This document shows positions 1 through 7,927 of a DNA stretch of 64,000 bases, in pieces. The notes beneath the pieces were generated by a model. The model was not told the origin of the DNA. It saw only the letters and a list, made by a program, of their open reading frames with translations, and did not search any database. Source of the stretch: Saccharibacillus endophyticus (lineage in GTDB: Bacteria > Bacillota > Bacilli > Paenibacillales > Paenibacillaceae); assembly GCF_013185185.1 (NCBI RefSeq), contig NZ_JAAZWE010000005.1, positions 434,001 to 498,000 on the forward strand. Direction: 5' to 3'. Position 1 is the stretch's first letter; every line of letters begins with the position of its first letter. The position numbers and the translations under genes are program-made.

Positions 1-1761
1 GGCTTGACCCGCTTGCGTATCGTTCAACACGCTTTTAGCCGCAAGGATCGCCAGCTCGAACTGTTCGAACGCCTCCTGCGGAGCTTGTCCTTCTTCGCTG
101 CCGATCGTCGTAATACCGATAAGAAGCTCGGCGTCGTTCACTTTGGACTGAAGCACCGCTTTGTCGATCAGCGGAGCCTCCGAAGCTTTTACCGTAAACG
201 CGAAGTCTTTGGTTCCTACCGCGCTTCCCTTGGTCAGCGTAGCTTTCAGCGTAACCGGCGTATCGCTCGACCCGTACACGGAGCGCGTCACCGTGCCGTT
301 TGAAGACAAAACGTCTTCTTTATCGGAAACCCATGAGATGGTCGAACCTTGCATGCCTACAAGCGGAAGAATAATCGAATGTCTCACGTTGTCTGCCGTA
401 TCGCCGTCGATAAATCCGATCATCAAATTGGACAAATCTTGTTCGACGGCAAGCACGTTGGGATCGGTCGGTTGAGTGATCACCGGATCGGAAGGAGTTG
501 ATGCCGGTGCGGAAACCGGCGTCGAAACCGGAATCGGAGTAAGAGGAAGCACCGTACCCGTCGACGTTACGGCTTGCTTGATCCGCGAACCGGCTTGCGA
601 CAGGTTCGCGATGACCGTGCTCGGCGTCGTACTCGCCGGAATCACGATACGGTTGATCTGAACGTTGGGTCCGATCGTGACTTTGGCGTTCGCGTTCGTG
701 ATGCGAATTTCATCGAAATTCGCGGTTCCGGTCAAATCGAGCTCCCCGGTATTGTCGATCTGAAGCTGACCGATTTTAGCGTTCAGCTCGATATTCGACG
801 CCGATTTTTGCAGTTTGATCGTCGAAATCGAAGAGCCGTTCACGGCAAGCTGATTTCCCGAAAGCGTCAAGACGCTTGAAGAAGGCAGACCGGAGGCATT
901 GAGTTTCAGTTTTTGCGCGGCGGTACCCGAAGCGACAATCTCCAATTCGCCGATATCGTTCACGCTGTGACGCGCCGATTTGAATTTCAGGACAGCGCCT
1001 TCCAGAGCTTGAATATTGTCGTCGGCGAGCAGAAGCTGCTTGAGAGACGGCGTGACAAGAAGCGGTTTATTGTCGATCATGATCGTATCGCCGCTTACTG
1101 ACGTTACGATTGCCGTCATTTCTTTTTCCGGGAAGATATTGACAAGGAACGGAGCGATATCCGCGCGGGTTACGTTGCCTTTGAGGTTGAGGTTCGTAAA
1201 CGAAGATTCGACCAACCCGAGACGCGCGGCGGATTCGATCGAATTGCGGGCCCAATCGCTAACAGGTCCGATCGCGGTCGTATCGATCGACAGGCCGCCC
1301 GAAACATTTTGTCCGTTTATAGCGCGAACCAGTACGGAAGCCATCTCTTCCCGGGAAACGAACGCTTGCGGACGGAAGTTCGATCCGCTTCCGGTCATCA
1401 ATCCCGCTTGTCGCGCGGCTTCGATATAAGGCAAGCTCCAGCTTGCGGAATTCACGTCTTTGAATGAAGAGGAGGAAATATTCGAGACCGGCAGATTTAA
1501 CGCTTTGACCAGCAAAATCGCAAATTCCTGACGGGTCAACGCTTGCTGCGGTCTATATTCGTTATTTGGAAAGCCCGTAATCAATCCGAGACGGGCCGCT
1601 TCGCGAATCGCCTCCGTTTGTTCCGGTGAAATGCCTTTCAAGTCAGTAAACGGCGTTTCCGCATTCGGCACCGCCGCCGCGAATGCAGATGTCGTGCCTA
1701 ATCCAGTTGTTGCCGTCAAAAAGGCGCTCGCAATCAGCCAGGCTTTCCAATTGTTTTCCAT
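1..1761 (-). CDS. SLH-domain surface protein with Ig-like domain (3' end outside window)
   Basis: Partial: the frame is open from the ATG at 1761 to the window edge (587 codons seen). A signal peptide (about residues 1-28, ending SAFAA) is followed by three SLH domains (about 35-215), recognisable by FTDLKG, ITGFPNNEYRPQQALTRQE, FRPQAFVSREE and NVTRADIAPFL. SLH domains bind pyruvylated wall polymer, so this should be a cell-surface protein. A beta-rich region follows, then a Ser/Thr/Pro linker and an atrophied bacterial Ig-like domain with ISWVSDKEDVLSSNGTVTRS, then the start of a FIVAR-like helical segment. GAGGAG lies before the start. The C-terminal function is not visible. It is transcribed away from the thiamine operon and may be read from it, as no strong terminator lies between. 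Confidence 0.85.
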   Translation of the reverse strand, partial: MENNWKAWLIASAFLTATTGLGTTSAFAAAVPNAETPFTDLKGISPEQTEAIREAARLGLITGFPNNEYRPQQALTRQEFAILLVKALNLPVSNISSSSFKDVNSASWSLPYIEAARQAGLMTGSGSNFRPQAFVSREEMASVLVRAINGQNVSGGLSIDTTAIGPVSDWARNSIESAARLGLVESSFTNLNLKGNVTRADIAPFLVNIFPEKEMTAIVTSVSGDTIMIDNKPLLVTPSLKQLLLADDNIQALEGAVLKFKSARHSVNDIGELEIVASGTAAQKLKLNASGLPSSSVLTLSGNQLAVNGSSISTIKLQKSASNIELNAKIGQLQIDNTGELDLTGTANFDEIRITNANAKVTIGPNVQINRIVIPASTTPSTVIANLSQAGSRIKQAVTSTGTVLPLTPIPVSTPVSAPASTPSDPVITQPTDPNVLAVEQDLSNLMIGFIDGDTADNVRHSIILPLVGMQGSTISWVSDKEDVLSSNGTVTRSVYGSSDTPVTLKATLTKGSAVGTKDFAFTVKASEAPLIDKAVLQSKVNDAELLIGITTIGSEEGQAPQEAFEQFELAILAAKSVLNDTQAGQA

Positions 1762-1857
1762 TAAGTAGTCTCCTCTAATTATGTCGGATGTTATACACTT
1801 TACACATCGGTAAGAGGGTAAGGCGATATAATAAAAAAATCAAATTTTTAATTTTTT

Positions 1858-3108
1858 TTATTGATTTTGATCTTTTTCGAACCGCTCCGGCCGAAACGCC
1901 GTCTGCCACGGCTCCGCCTGGCGGCCTTCGGCCAAGTCCGCGACCAACTTCGCGGTCGCCGGACTGAGCAGGATCCCGTTTCGGTAATGGCCCGCCGCGA
2001 AGATGATTCGCTCCGCGCGTTCCAGCCGCCCGATCAGCGGGCGGCCGTCGAGCGTCGCCGGGCGCAGCCCGGCCCAGCGGCGGAACGGCTGCGCCTGCCC
2101 GAGCGCGGGCAGCACCCGCTTGTTCCAGCGCAGCAGGCGCGCGATGCCGCGCTCCGTCACGCTGCTGTCGAAGCCCGCGACGTCTTCGGACGCGCCGCAA
2201 ACCAACGTCCCGTTCGCTTTTTGCACCAGATAGCCCTGGCTGCCGAAGATCATGTGCCGCACCGGCACATGATCTTGCTCTCCGGCGCCCCATTCGTAGG
2301 CGCAGATCTGCCCGCGTATCGGCTGCACGGGCAGGCGAAGACCCAGACGGCCGGACAATTTCCCGGCCCAAGCCCCGGTGCAGATCACGAGCCGATCCGC
2401 GCGGAATACGGCTTCGCAAGGTCGGCTCGTCCCGTTCTCCGCAGCCGGATCGACGCCTCCGAGCGTTCGATCCTTCCCGCTATCCGCTCTCCGGGCAATC
2501 TTTGCCGGACTCTCGGCGTCAAGCCCGCCTTTCCCGCGCACTTCCACCCCGCGTTCCCACTCCGTCGGCTCAAGTTCCCCGAGCCGTTCGCGCACGACAA
2601 CCCCCGCCTTCAAGCAGGCGGCTTTAAGCGCTTCGACGAAGTCCGGCGCGTAAATATGGCTCTCCTCCGGCGTGCGCAGCGCCGCCACAACTTCGCGCGA
2701 CAGCCCCGGCTCCGCCGCGAACAGCTCCGCGCCGCGCAGAATCTCGCCGCTCGAACCGTGTTTCCGCTGCCAGCGCAGCCGACTTTCCAGCGCAAGCAGA
2801 TCCGCTTCGTGGTAAGCGGCGTACAGGCTCCCGCACTCCGTATACTCGAAGTCCATGCCGGACAGCTCCCTGACCCTGCGCTGCCACTGCGGATACAGCT
2901 CCAGGCTTTCCCGGCACAGCCGGAAAAATTCGTCCGGATATTCCGGATTCTCCGAATACGGCGCCAGCATCCCCGCCGCCGCGCCGGAAGCTTGCCCGCC
3001 GCATTCCCCGGCTTCCAGTACGGTCACTTCCGCGCCGCGCAGCCGCAGTTCCAGCGCGCAGGACAATCCGATGATCCCGCCGCCCAGCACGATAAAAGAC
3101 TCCTTCAT
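1858..3108 (-). CDS. thiO: Glycine oxidase ThiO (thiazole branch of thiamine synthesis)
   Basis: FAD enzyme that oxidises glycine to dehydroglycine (iminoacetate) for thiazole formation by ThiG. The N-terminus has the dinucleotide-binding motif VLGGGIIGLSCALELRLRG (residues 7-25) followed by an acidic LEAG. The C-terminus has GLRPATLDGRPLIG and GHYRNGILLSPATA, typical of the DAO/ThiO family. It is the last gene of the operon, 69 bases after thiG. At 416 residues it is about 45 longer than the B. subtilis enzyme. The extra length is a polar insert around residues 192-233, between strands preceding the VICTGAW motif. Identity follows from motifs plus operon context; other DAO-family oxidases are less likely here. 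Confidence 0.9.
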   Translation of the reverse strand: MKESFIVLGGGIIGLSCALELRLRGAEVTVLEAGECGGQASGAAAGMLAPYSENPEYPDEFFRLCRESLELYPQWQRRVRELSGMDFEYTECGSLYAAYHEADLLALESRLRWQRKHGSSGEILRGAELFAAEPGLSREVVAALRTPEESHIYAPDFVEALKAACLKAGVVVRERLGELEPTEWERGVEVRGKGGLDAESPAKIARRADSGKDRTLGGVDPAAENGTSRPCEAVFRADRLVICTGAWAGKLSGRLGLRLPVQPIRGQICAYEWGAGEQDHVPVRHMIFGSQGYLVQKANGTLVCGASEDVAGFDSSVTERGIARLLRWNKRVLPALGQAQPFRRWAGLRPATLDGRPLIGRLERAERIIFAAGHYRNGILLSPATAKLVADLAEGRQAEPWQTAFRPERFEKDQNQ

Positions 3109-3177
3109 GCGTCCATCCCCCTTTCAAACTTTCGGCCGCTTCACCGATCTTTTGTCCGAAGTTTCCTGCCCTTCCGA

Positions 3178-4008
3178 TCACTTCACTTTTAACGCGTCAA
3201 ACCCGCTGCTCGCCGACGCATATCTCTTTTTGCCCATCCGCCCCGACAGATACGCGAGTCTTCCGCCTTCGATCGCCAGCTTCATCGCGAGCGCCATGCC
3301 GACGGGGTCCTGCGCTTTGGCGACGGGGGTATTCATCAAGATGGCGGCCGCGCCCAGTTCCATCGCCAGTGCCGCATCGCTGGCCGTGCCCAGTCCCGCA
3401 TCGACGATCACCGGCACGTTCGCTTCTTCGACGATCAGGCCGATATTGTACGGATTGAGAATGCCCAGTCCCGTGCCGATCGGCGCGCCGCCGGGCATGA
3501 TCGCCGCTGCTCCTGCTTCTTCCAGCTTCCGGCAGATCACGGGATCGTCCGAGATATACGGCAGGACCGTGAAGCCTTCTTTCACCAAAATCTCCGTTGC
3601 GCGCAGCGTCTCGATCGGATCGGGCAGCAGCGTGCGCTCGTCGGCGCTGATCTCGACCTTGATCCAATCGCTAAGACCGGATGCCCGCGCCAGCCTCGCG
3701 ATGCGTACCGCTTCTTCCGCCGTGCGCGAACCCGACGTGTTGGGCAAAAAGCGAAACTTCCCCGGTTCCAAATGCTGAAGGATCGAATCGTCTTCCGCAG
3801 ACTCCAGATCCACCCGCCGGATCGCGAACGTCAGTACTTCCGCGCCCGAGACGGCGATCGCTTCGTTTTGCACGAACGGATTCGGAAACAGCCCCGTGCC
3901 GAGGAAAAAGCGCGAAGCCATTTCCGCGTTTCCGATCCGCCACGTGTCCTCTGTCGTTCCGGCGGCAGCATGACTTGCCCTTACATCGTTTCTTTTTTCG
4001 AAATCCAT
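3178..4008 (-). CDS. thiG: Thiazole synthase ThiG
   Basis: Condenses deoxyxylulose phosphate, dehydroglycine and the ThiS thiocarboxylate to the thiazole phosphate. TIM-barrel motifs are visible: FFLGTGLFPNP, the Schiff-base lysine in SDWIKVEI, LPYISDDP, AAIMPGGAPIGTGLGI and VIVDAGLGTASDAALAMELG. The start at 4008 is set by GGAGGAGG lying eight bases upstream; the open frame extends further up but through thiS. About 24 residues precede the usual ThiG N-terminus, so the protein (276 aa) is slightly long. The gene starts six bases after the thiS stop, and its ribosome binding site lies inside the last codons of thiS. Confidence 0.93.
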   Translation of the reverse strand: MDFEKRNDVRASHAAAGTTEDTWRIGNAEMASRFFLGTGLFPNPFVQNEAIAVSGAEVLTFAIRRVDLESAEDDSILQHLEPGKFRFLPNTSGSRTAEEAVRIARLARASGLSDWIKVEISADERTLLPDPIETLRATEILVKEGFTVLPYISDDPVICRKLEEAGAAAIMPGGAPIGTGLGILNPYNIGLIVEEANVPVIVDAGLGTASDAALAMELGAAAILMNTPVAKAQDPVGMALAMKLAIEGGRLAYLSGRMGKKRYASASSGFDALKVK

Positions 4009-4013
4009 GTTCT

Positions 4014-4214
4014 TCAACCTCCTCCCACAAAATGAACCAACTCGATCTTCATTCCGCTTTCCACTTGCGTCTCTGCCCATTTTTCCGACGCGACGACTTC
4101 ACCGTTCACTTCGGCCACGACCGGACGGCCGCCGAGGCCGAGCAGCTCCACGACATCCGCCAGCGTATCGGCATCCAGCTCTTTCCGGCTGCCGTTGATC
4201 GTCAATTCCGCCAT
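4014..4214 (-). CDS. thiS: Sulfur carrier protein ThiS
   Basis: 66-residue ubiquitin-like sulfur carrier. It begins MAELTINGSRKEL and ends HFVGGG; the C-terminal Gly-Gly is the residue pair adenylated by ThiF and converted to a thiocarboxylate that donates sulfur to ThiG. The internal RPVVAEVNGEVV matches the family core. Start ATG at 4214 lies three bases after the thiE stop, indicating translational coupling. Its final GGA GGA GGT codons also form the Shine-Dalgarno sequence of thiG. Length and ending are normal for the family. Confidence 0.93.
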   Translation of the reverse strand: MAELTINGSRKELDADTLADVVELLGLGGRPVVAEVNGEVVASEKWAETQVESGMKIELVHFVGGG

Positions 4215-4217
4215 CTG

Positions 4218-4847
4218 CTATGCACGCTCCTTCCGCTCCAGCCTGTCGATAAACGCCCGGCACGCGCCGGCGGGATCTTCGCTGCCGACGATCTCGCTGA
4301 TCGCGCACAGTCTCGTTGCCCCCGCCTCAATCACTTCGTCCGCGTTGCCAAGCTTGATCCCGCCGATCGCCACGAACGGAATGCTAATCCGCCGTGATAC
4401 CTCGCGGATATAATCCAGCCCTACCGGAGCCACGACATCGAGCTTCGTCCGCGTGGCGTACACCGGTCCGGCGCCGATATAATCGGCACCCTGCTCCTGG
4501 GCCGCCAATGCTTCTTCGATCGCGTGCGTGGAGATCCCGATGATCTTGCTGCCCACGATCCGCCGCGCTTCGGCCAGAGGCAGATCGCCCTGCCCCAGAT
4601 GAATCCCGTCCGCGTCGACTTCAAGCGCCAATTCGACATGGTCGTTCACGATAAAAGGAATGTCGTATCGCCGGGTCAGCTCCCGCAGCGCTTTCGCTTT
4701 GCGCAGCAGTTCTTCTTTCCCGCTATGCTTATCCCGGAATTGAATAATATCCGCGCCGCCCAAAATCGCCTGCTCCATCACTTCCGCCAGTCCGCGACCC
4801 GGATGAAAATTCTCTCCCGTGATGGCGTACAATCTAAAGTCTTTCAT
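4218..4847 (-). CDS. thiE: Thiamine-phosphate synthase ThiE
   Basis: Joins HMP pyrophosphate and thiazole phosphate to thiamine phosphate. TIM-barrel family motifs: ADIIQFRDK (residues 32-40), PFIVNDHVELALEVDADGIH, HLGQGDLP, GISTHAIEEA, GADYIGAGPVYATRTK and VAIGGI. The T-x-TK segment in the pyrophosphate loop and the intact NDHVELA/HLGQ motifs favour ThiE over the thiazole tautomerase TenI, which lacks them. 209 aa, normal length. AAGGAG precedes the ATG at 4847; the gene follows thiF after about 100 bases and is nearly fused to thiS. Confidence 0.9.
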   Translation of the reverse strand: MKDFRLYAITGENFHPGRGLAEVMEQAILGGADIIQFRDKHSGKEELLRKAKALRELTRRYDIPFIVNDHVELALEVDADGIHLGQGDLPLAEARRIVGSKIIGISTHAIEEALAAQEQGADYIGAGPVYATRTKLDVVAPVGLDYIREVSRRISIPFVAIGGIKLGNADEVIEAGATRLCAISEIVGSEDPAGACRAFIDRLERKERA

Positions 4848-4948
4848 TGCGAATTCGCTCCTTCATGTCGTTTTCGAATGACGCAACTTGACCGTCCTCG
4901 GCCATTGCCCGTCATGTCGTTCGCTCTCGCCGGACCTCCCGACCTTCG

Positions 4949-5968
4949 TCAGTTCCCGATATACCTCGCATACAGGCTTCTGGCGCGAACCGGATCGTCC
5001 GTTCCTTGCACCAGCACCCGTCCGTCTTCGAACAGCACCAACCGTCCGCCTTCGGCCAGTTCGGCGCGGATCAAATACGGATTGGCTTTGACCGTTCGGG
5101 TTGCCGGAGCGAGCTTTTCCGCCCAAATGGCGAGGTCGAACGGCGCATGTCCGGCGATCTGGATCGACTCCCTTCCGCACAGCGACAGCAGCGTCTCTTC
5201 TTCGCGCCGGAGCGCCGGATACGTTTTCAGGCCGCAGCAGGGACAATCCGGCTTTGCCGGAACCGGCTTCAACTCGTGCAGGCGATTATTCCATACGTCG
5301 AACGACAGCAGCGTCTCCCGCCGCGATTCCCTGTCTCCGACCAGCCATTTGAGCGCTTCGACCGACTGGTACGACGCGACGATATCGACGACGGGCGAGA
5401 TCACGCCTACCGTATCGCACGTTTCCCCGCCGGAGTCGGCAGACGGGATCAAGCAGCGCAGGCACGGCGTGCTTCCGGGAACGAATACGGCGCTCATTCC
5501 CCGCGAACCGACCGCGCCGCCGTAGATAAACGGAATTCCGGCGCTGTAACAGGCATCGTTCAACAGGAAACGGGTTTGAAAATTATCGGTGCCGTCCAGC
5601 ACCAGGTCCATTCCCTTCAGCAGACTTTCCGCGTTGCCCGGCGTGACGTCGGCGAATACTTTTTCCAGCGTCACGTCCGAATTGATCTTCTTCAATTTGT
5701 TCTCGGACGCCACCACTTTAGGGAGAGACTGCGCGGCATCGTCTTCGTCGTACAGCATCTGCCGCTGCAAATTGCTGCTTTCCACGTAATCCCGGTCGAT
5801 CAGACGGACCCGGCCGACTCCCGCTCTCACCATATGGCTCGCCAGCACCGTGCCGAGCGCACCCATGCCCACGATGCAAACTGCGCCGTTCGCAAGCTTG
5901 CTCTGACCTTCGTCTCCGATCGGAGCGAATAACACTTGTCTCGAATAACGGTCTTCTTGTTCGGTCAT
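4949..5968 (-). CDS. thiF: ThiF/MoeB-family adenylyltransferase
   Basis: First gene of the operon. An E1-like enzyme expected to adenylate the C-terminus of ThiS. The N-terminus RYSRQVLFAPIGDEGQ and IVGMGALGTVLASHMVRAG give the nucleotide-binding fold. RDYVESSNLQRQ supplies the catalytic arginine region, and LDGTDNFQTRFLLND the Asp/Asn site. Zinc cysteine pairs are CLRC and CPCC, and a candidate acceptor cysteine is in GGETCDTVGVISP. A C-terminal extension of about 80 residues (from about 260) resembles a ThiS/MoaD-fold or rhodanese-replacement tail, but I cannot assign it. AAGGAG lies before ATG 5968. MoeB function in molybdopterin synthesis cannot be excluded; the operon argues for thiamine. 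Confidence 0.88.
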   Translation of the reverse strand: MTEQEDRYSRQVLFAPIGDEGQSKLANGAVCIVGMGALGTVLASHMVRAGVGRVRLIDRDYVESSNLQRQMLYDEDDAAQSLPKVVASENKLKKINSDVTLEKVFADVTPGNAESLLKGMDLVLDGTDNFQTRFLLNDACYSAGIPFIYGGAVGSRGMSAVFVPGSTPCLRCLIPSADSGGETCDTVGVISPVVDIVASYQSVEALKWLVGDRESRRETLLSFDVWNNRLHELKPVPAKPDCPCCGLKTYPALRREEETLLSLCGRESIQIAGHAPFDLAIWAEKLAPATRTVKANPYLIRAELAEGGRLVLFEDGRVLVQGTDDPVRARSLYARYIGN

Positions 5969-6013
5969 CGCTTTTCTCCTTGTTTCCAGATGCCCGCTTT
6001 TCCCTACGAGTAT

Positions 6014-6047
6014 GCAAAAAAGCCATTCGAGAATATACGAATGGCTT
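6014..6047 (-). terminator. Intrinsic terminator of the TPP riboswitch
   Basis: On the minus strand AGCCATTCG, an eight-base loop and CGAATGGCT are followed by six T residues. It lies between the aptamer and the thiF ribosome binding site, so it is the natural expression platform: with TPP bound, transcription should stop here. Confidence 0.85.
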
Positions 6048-6056
6048 GAACAATTC

Positions 6057-6153
6057 GAATGGGATTCTCTACGCCAGCATTACCTGGATCAGATTAACGG
6101 TCCGAAAGCACAAGGCTCCCATCTCAGCCGGACTTCATCCAGCACCCGCATTC
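6057..6153 (-). promoter_or_regulatory. TPP riboswitch (THI box)
   Basis: The minus strand carries the conserved thi-box pieces in order: GGGTGCTGGATGAAGT, CCGGCTGAGATGG, then TTAATCTGATCCAGGTAAT and GCTGGCGTAGAGAATCCC. The CTGAGA and CTGATCCAGGTAATGC motifs are the pyrimidine and pyrophosphate sensor parts of the aptamer. Outer pairing GAATGcGGG with CCCATTC forms P1. It is followed by a terminator at 6014-6047 and then thiF, so the whole thiFESGO operon should be shut down by TPP. Confidence 0.95.
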
Positions 6154-6437
6154 TTATTCGGTTATAAGATCAGGATAACGAACAATACGGAAAATGGCAA
6201 CGAAACGGCTAAATTTCCCTACAAGCGGAGCCTTGGAGAAGGCGCTTGCCGACTTTCCTGTTTACTCCAGTCACCTAGCGGTTTATGTAGTGAATACCGC
6301 AAAAATACGCAGATTAAGTCTAATAATTCCTGCTTTCTAATCACCTCCCCTAAAAACTCGCGTTTATTATCTAAAATTCGTGGTAATCTGACATTAACCT
6401 ATTTTTTATTGAACATTTATGTATCCGAGGTGCCGCT
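6154..6437. other. Intergenic region between the thi leader and the histidine kinase gene
   Basis: Divergent promoter region for the thi operon (minus) and the kinase (plus). No gene is seen. A stem-loop CAAGCG...CGCTTG with inner CCTT/AAGG (6222-6248) lies just upstream of the aptamer; it has no T tract and its role is unknown. The last 90 bases before the kinase are AT-rich. Confidence 0.5.
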
Positions 6438-7718
6438 ATGCTTAAAACGAGTTATGCCGACGTGATGGAGATTTTATCCGAAAAATTGTATGCTTCTGCC
6501 GCCCAAATCGTCGATACGGCCAGTAAAGCGATTCCGGCCAATACGTTTTGCATTGCGCTCAGCGACGAAGCGGAGACCAAAGTCCTGAACACGATCAATC
6601 GCAGCGCCGTGATTTTACAAGAGGGATTGGTGATCGATCATACGGATTCCTACTGTCATCTCGTGACCGAGAACGGCCCGGAACCGCTCATTATCGATAA
6701 CAATCTCACCCATCCTCTCACCCGCGATATGGACGTTACGCCGTTCGTCGGGGGTTGTTCGTTTATGGGAGTCACGATCAAAACAAGCGACGGGAAGATC
6801 TTCGGCTCCTTATGCGCCTTTGATGATAAGTTTTACACGTACACGCTGCACGATGTCGAAATGCTGACTTCGTTGGCCGCCTTTTTCGAAAATATGCTGG
6901 ATTTGGAGCGTACGCATCGACTTTGGCGCGCCGCCGAGGAGGAGAGACTGAAAACGCTGGAGCAAAAGTCCAATCTGCTCGCTATTCTCAGTCATGAAAT
7001 CCGGACGCCGATGAATGCGATTCTGAACGTGGGCGAGATGCTTCAATCGACCGTTCTGACCGATACGCAGCAGCAATACCTGCATCTGATCCACTCCAGC
7101 GGCAGTTCCCTCATGACCCTACTGAATCAAATTCTCGACTATTCCAAACTGGATTCCGGCAAAATGGACGTCTCGCGCGAGCCTTTTTCCCTGCGCGGCT
7201 GTCTGATTGATCTTACTCAGTTATTCCGCACCGAAGCCCATCGTAAAGGGATCGAGCTGCATGAGATTATTCCGATGAACATGCCGGACCTATGGATCGG
7301 GGACGAGAACAAAATCCGTCAAATTCTAGTCAATCTGTTGTCCAACGCATTAAAGTTTACCGATTCGGGCGAAGTTCGGATCGAAGCTTACGTCTCTTCG
7401 GGCAGCGAACAAGAACGGACGGATAAACGCAAGCCAAAACAGGGCAGCGAAGATGAAGCTTACCTGACATTTGCCGTAACCGATACCGGAAAAGGAATCT
7501 CCGCGGATAAGCAGCCCATGCTGTTTCAGGCTTTCACCCAGCTGCACACCGCCAATTACGTGAACCGGTATGGCGGAACCGGCCTCGGTTTATCCATCTG
7601 CAAACAGCTCGTCGAGCTGATGGACGGGAGGCTGAGGTTGGAATATTCATCCGGAACAGGCAGCCGATTTGTGTTCAGTTTGCCCATGACCCTTCCCGAA
7701 GCTTCCTGGGGAGATTGA
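6438..7718 (+). CDS. Cytoplasmic GAF-domain sensor histidine kinase
   Basis: 426 aa with no membrane segment or signal peptide. A GAF-like sensor domain spans about residues 15-155 (LVIDHTDSYCHLV, FGSLCAFDDKFYTYTLHDV). A short coiled coil leads to the HisKA domain with the phospho-acceptor histidine in LAILSHEIRTPMNAIL (about residue 186). The HATPase domain has DENKIRQILVNLLSNALKFT (N box), VTDTGKGIS (G1) and RYGGTGLGLSICKQLVELM (G2). Kinase activity is expected. No response regulator is adjacent, so it is an orphan; HEIRTPMN and LSNALKF resemble hybrid-type kinases but no receiver follows. Start ATG 6438 has GAGGTG upstream. A terminator follows directly. The signal is unknown. Confidence 0.88.
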   Translation: MLKTSYADVMEILSEKLYASAAQIVDTASKAIPANTFCIALSDEAETKVLNTINRSAVILQEGLVIDHTDSYCHLVTENGPEPLIIDNNLTHPLTRDMDVTPFVGGCSFMGVTIKTSDGKIFGSLCAFDDKFYTYTLHDVEMLTSLAAFFENMLDLERTHRLWRAAEEERLKTLEQKSNLLAILSHEIRTPMNAILNVGEMLQSTVLTDTQQQYLHLIHSSGSSLMTLLNQILDYSKLDSGKMDVSREPFSLRGCLIDLTQLFRTEAHRKGIELHEIIPMNMPDLWIGDENKIRQILVNLLSNALKFTDSGEVRIEAYVSSGSEQERTDKRKPKQGSEDEAYLTFAVTDTGKGISADKQPMLFQAFTQLHTANYVNRYGGTGLGLSICKQLVELMDGRLRLEYSSGTGSRFVFSLPMTLPEASWGD

Positions 7719-7756
7719 AAAAAGGCTTTTCGCGATTCGGCGAAAAGCCTTTTTTC
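7717..7756 (+). terminator. Intrinsic terminator after the histidine kinase
   Basis: Long stem AAAAGGCTTTTCGC / GCGAAAAGCCTTTT with a GATTCG-centred loop, followed by T residues. It begins inside the kinase stop codon region. Confidence 0.9.
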
Positions 7757-7865
7757 ATATTCCAATAGAAACGTTTCACTTTATATCCAAATATGAAACT
7801 ATTGAGATAGGACTTTCAACTCAAGTTAAAAGTCCTTATTTTTGTCGAATTTTCGTCGAAAACTC

Positions 7866-7892
7866 TTTAGAAATTTCAAATTTTACCGATAT
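7866..7892 (+). promoter_or_regulatory. Possible sigma-D (motility) promoter of the chemoreceptor
   Basis: ACCGATAT at 7885-7892 matches seven of eight bases of the GCCGATAT -10 element used by the flagellar sigma factor; the -35 (TTTA, 15-base spacing, consensus TAAA) is weak. Position about 35 bases before the start codon and the nature of the gene support it. Confidence 0.45.
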
Positions 7893-7927
7893 AACTAGCA
7901 CAAACCTTGATAAGGAGCCATCGAATT

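Noticed and set aside
1775..1857. AT-only stem at the end of the thi operon as a terminator
   Set aside because: The possible AATCAA/TTGATT pairing is too weak and ambiguous; no terminator is claimed between thiO and the SLH gene.
4218..4847. Possibility that the ThiE gene encodes the tautomerase TenI
   Set aside because: The T-x-TK pyrophosphate loop and NDHVELA/HLGQ motifs are intact, as in ThiE and not in TenI.
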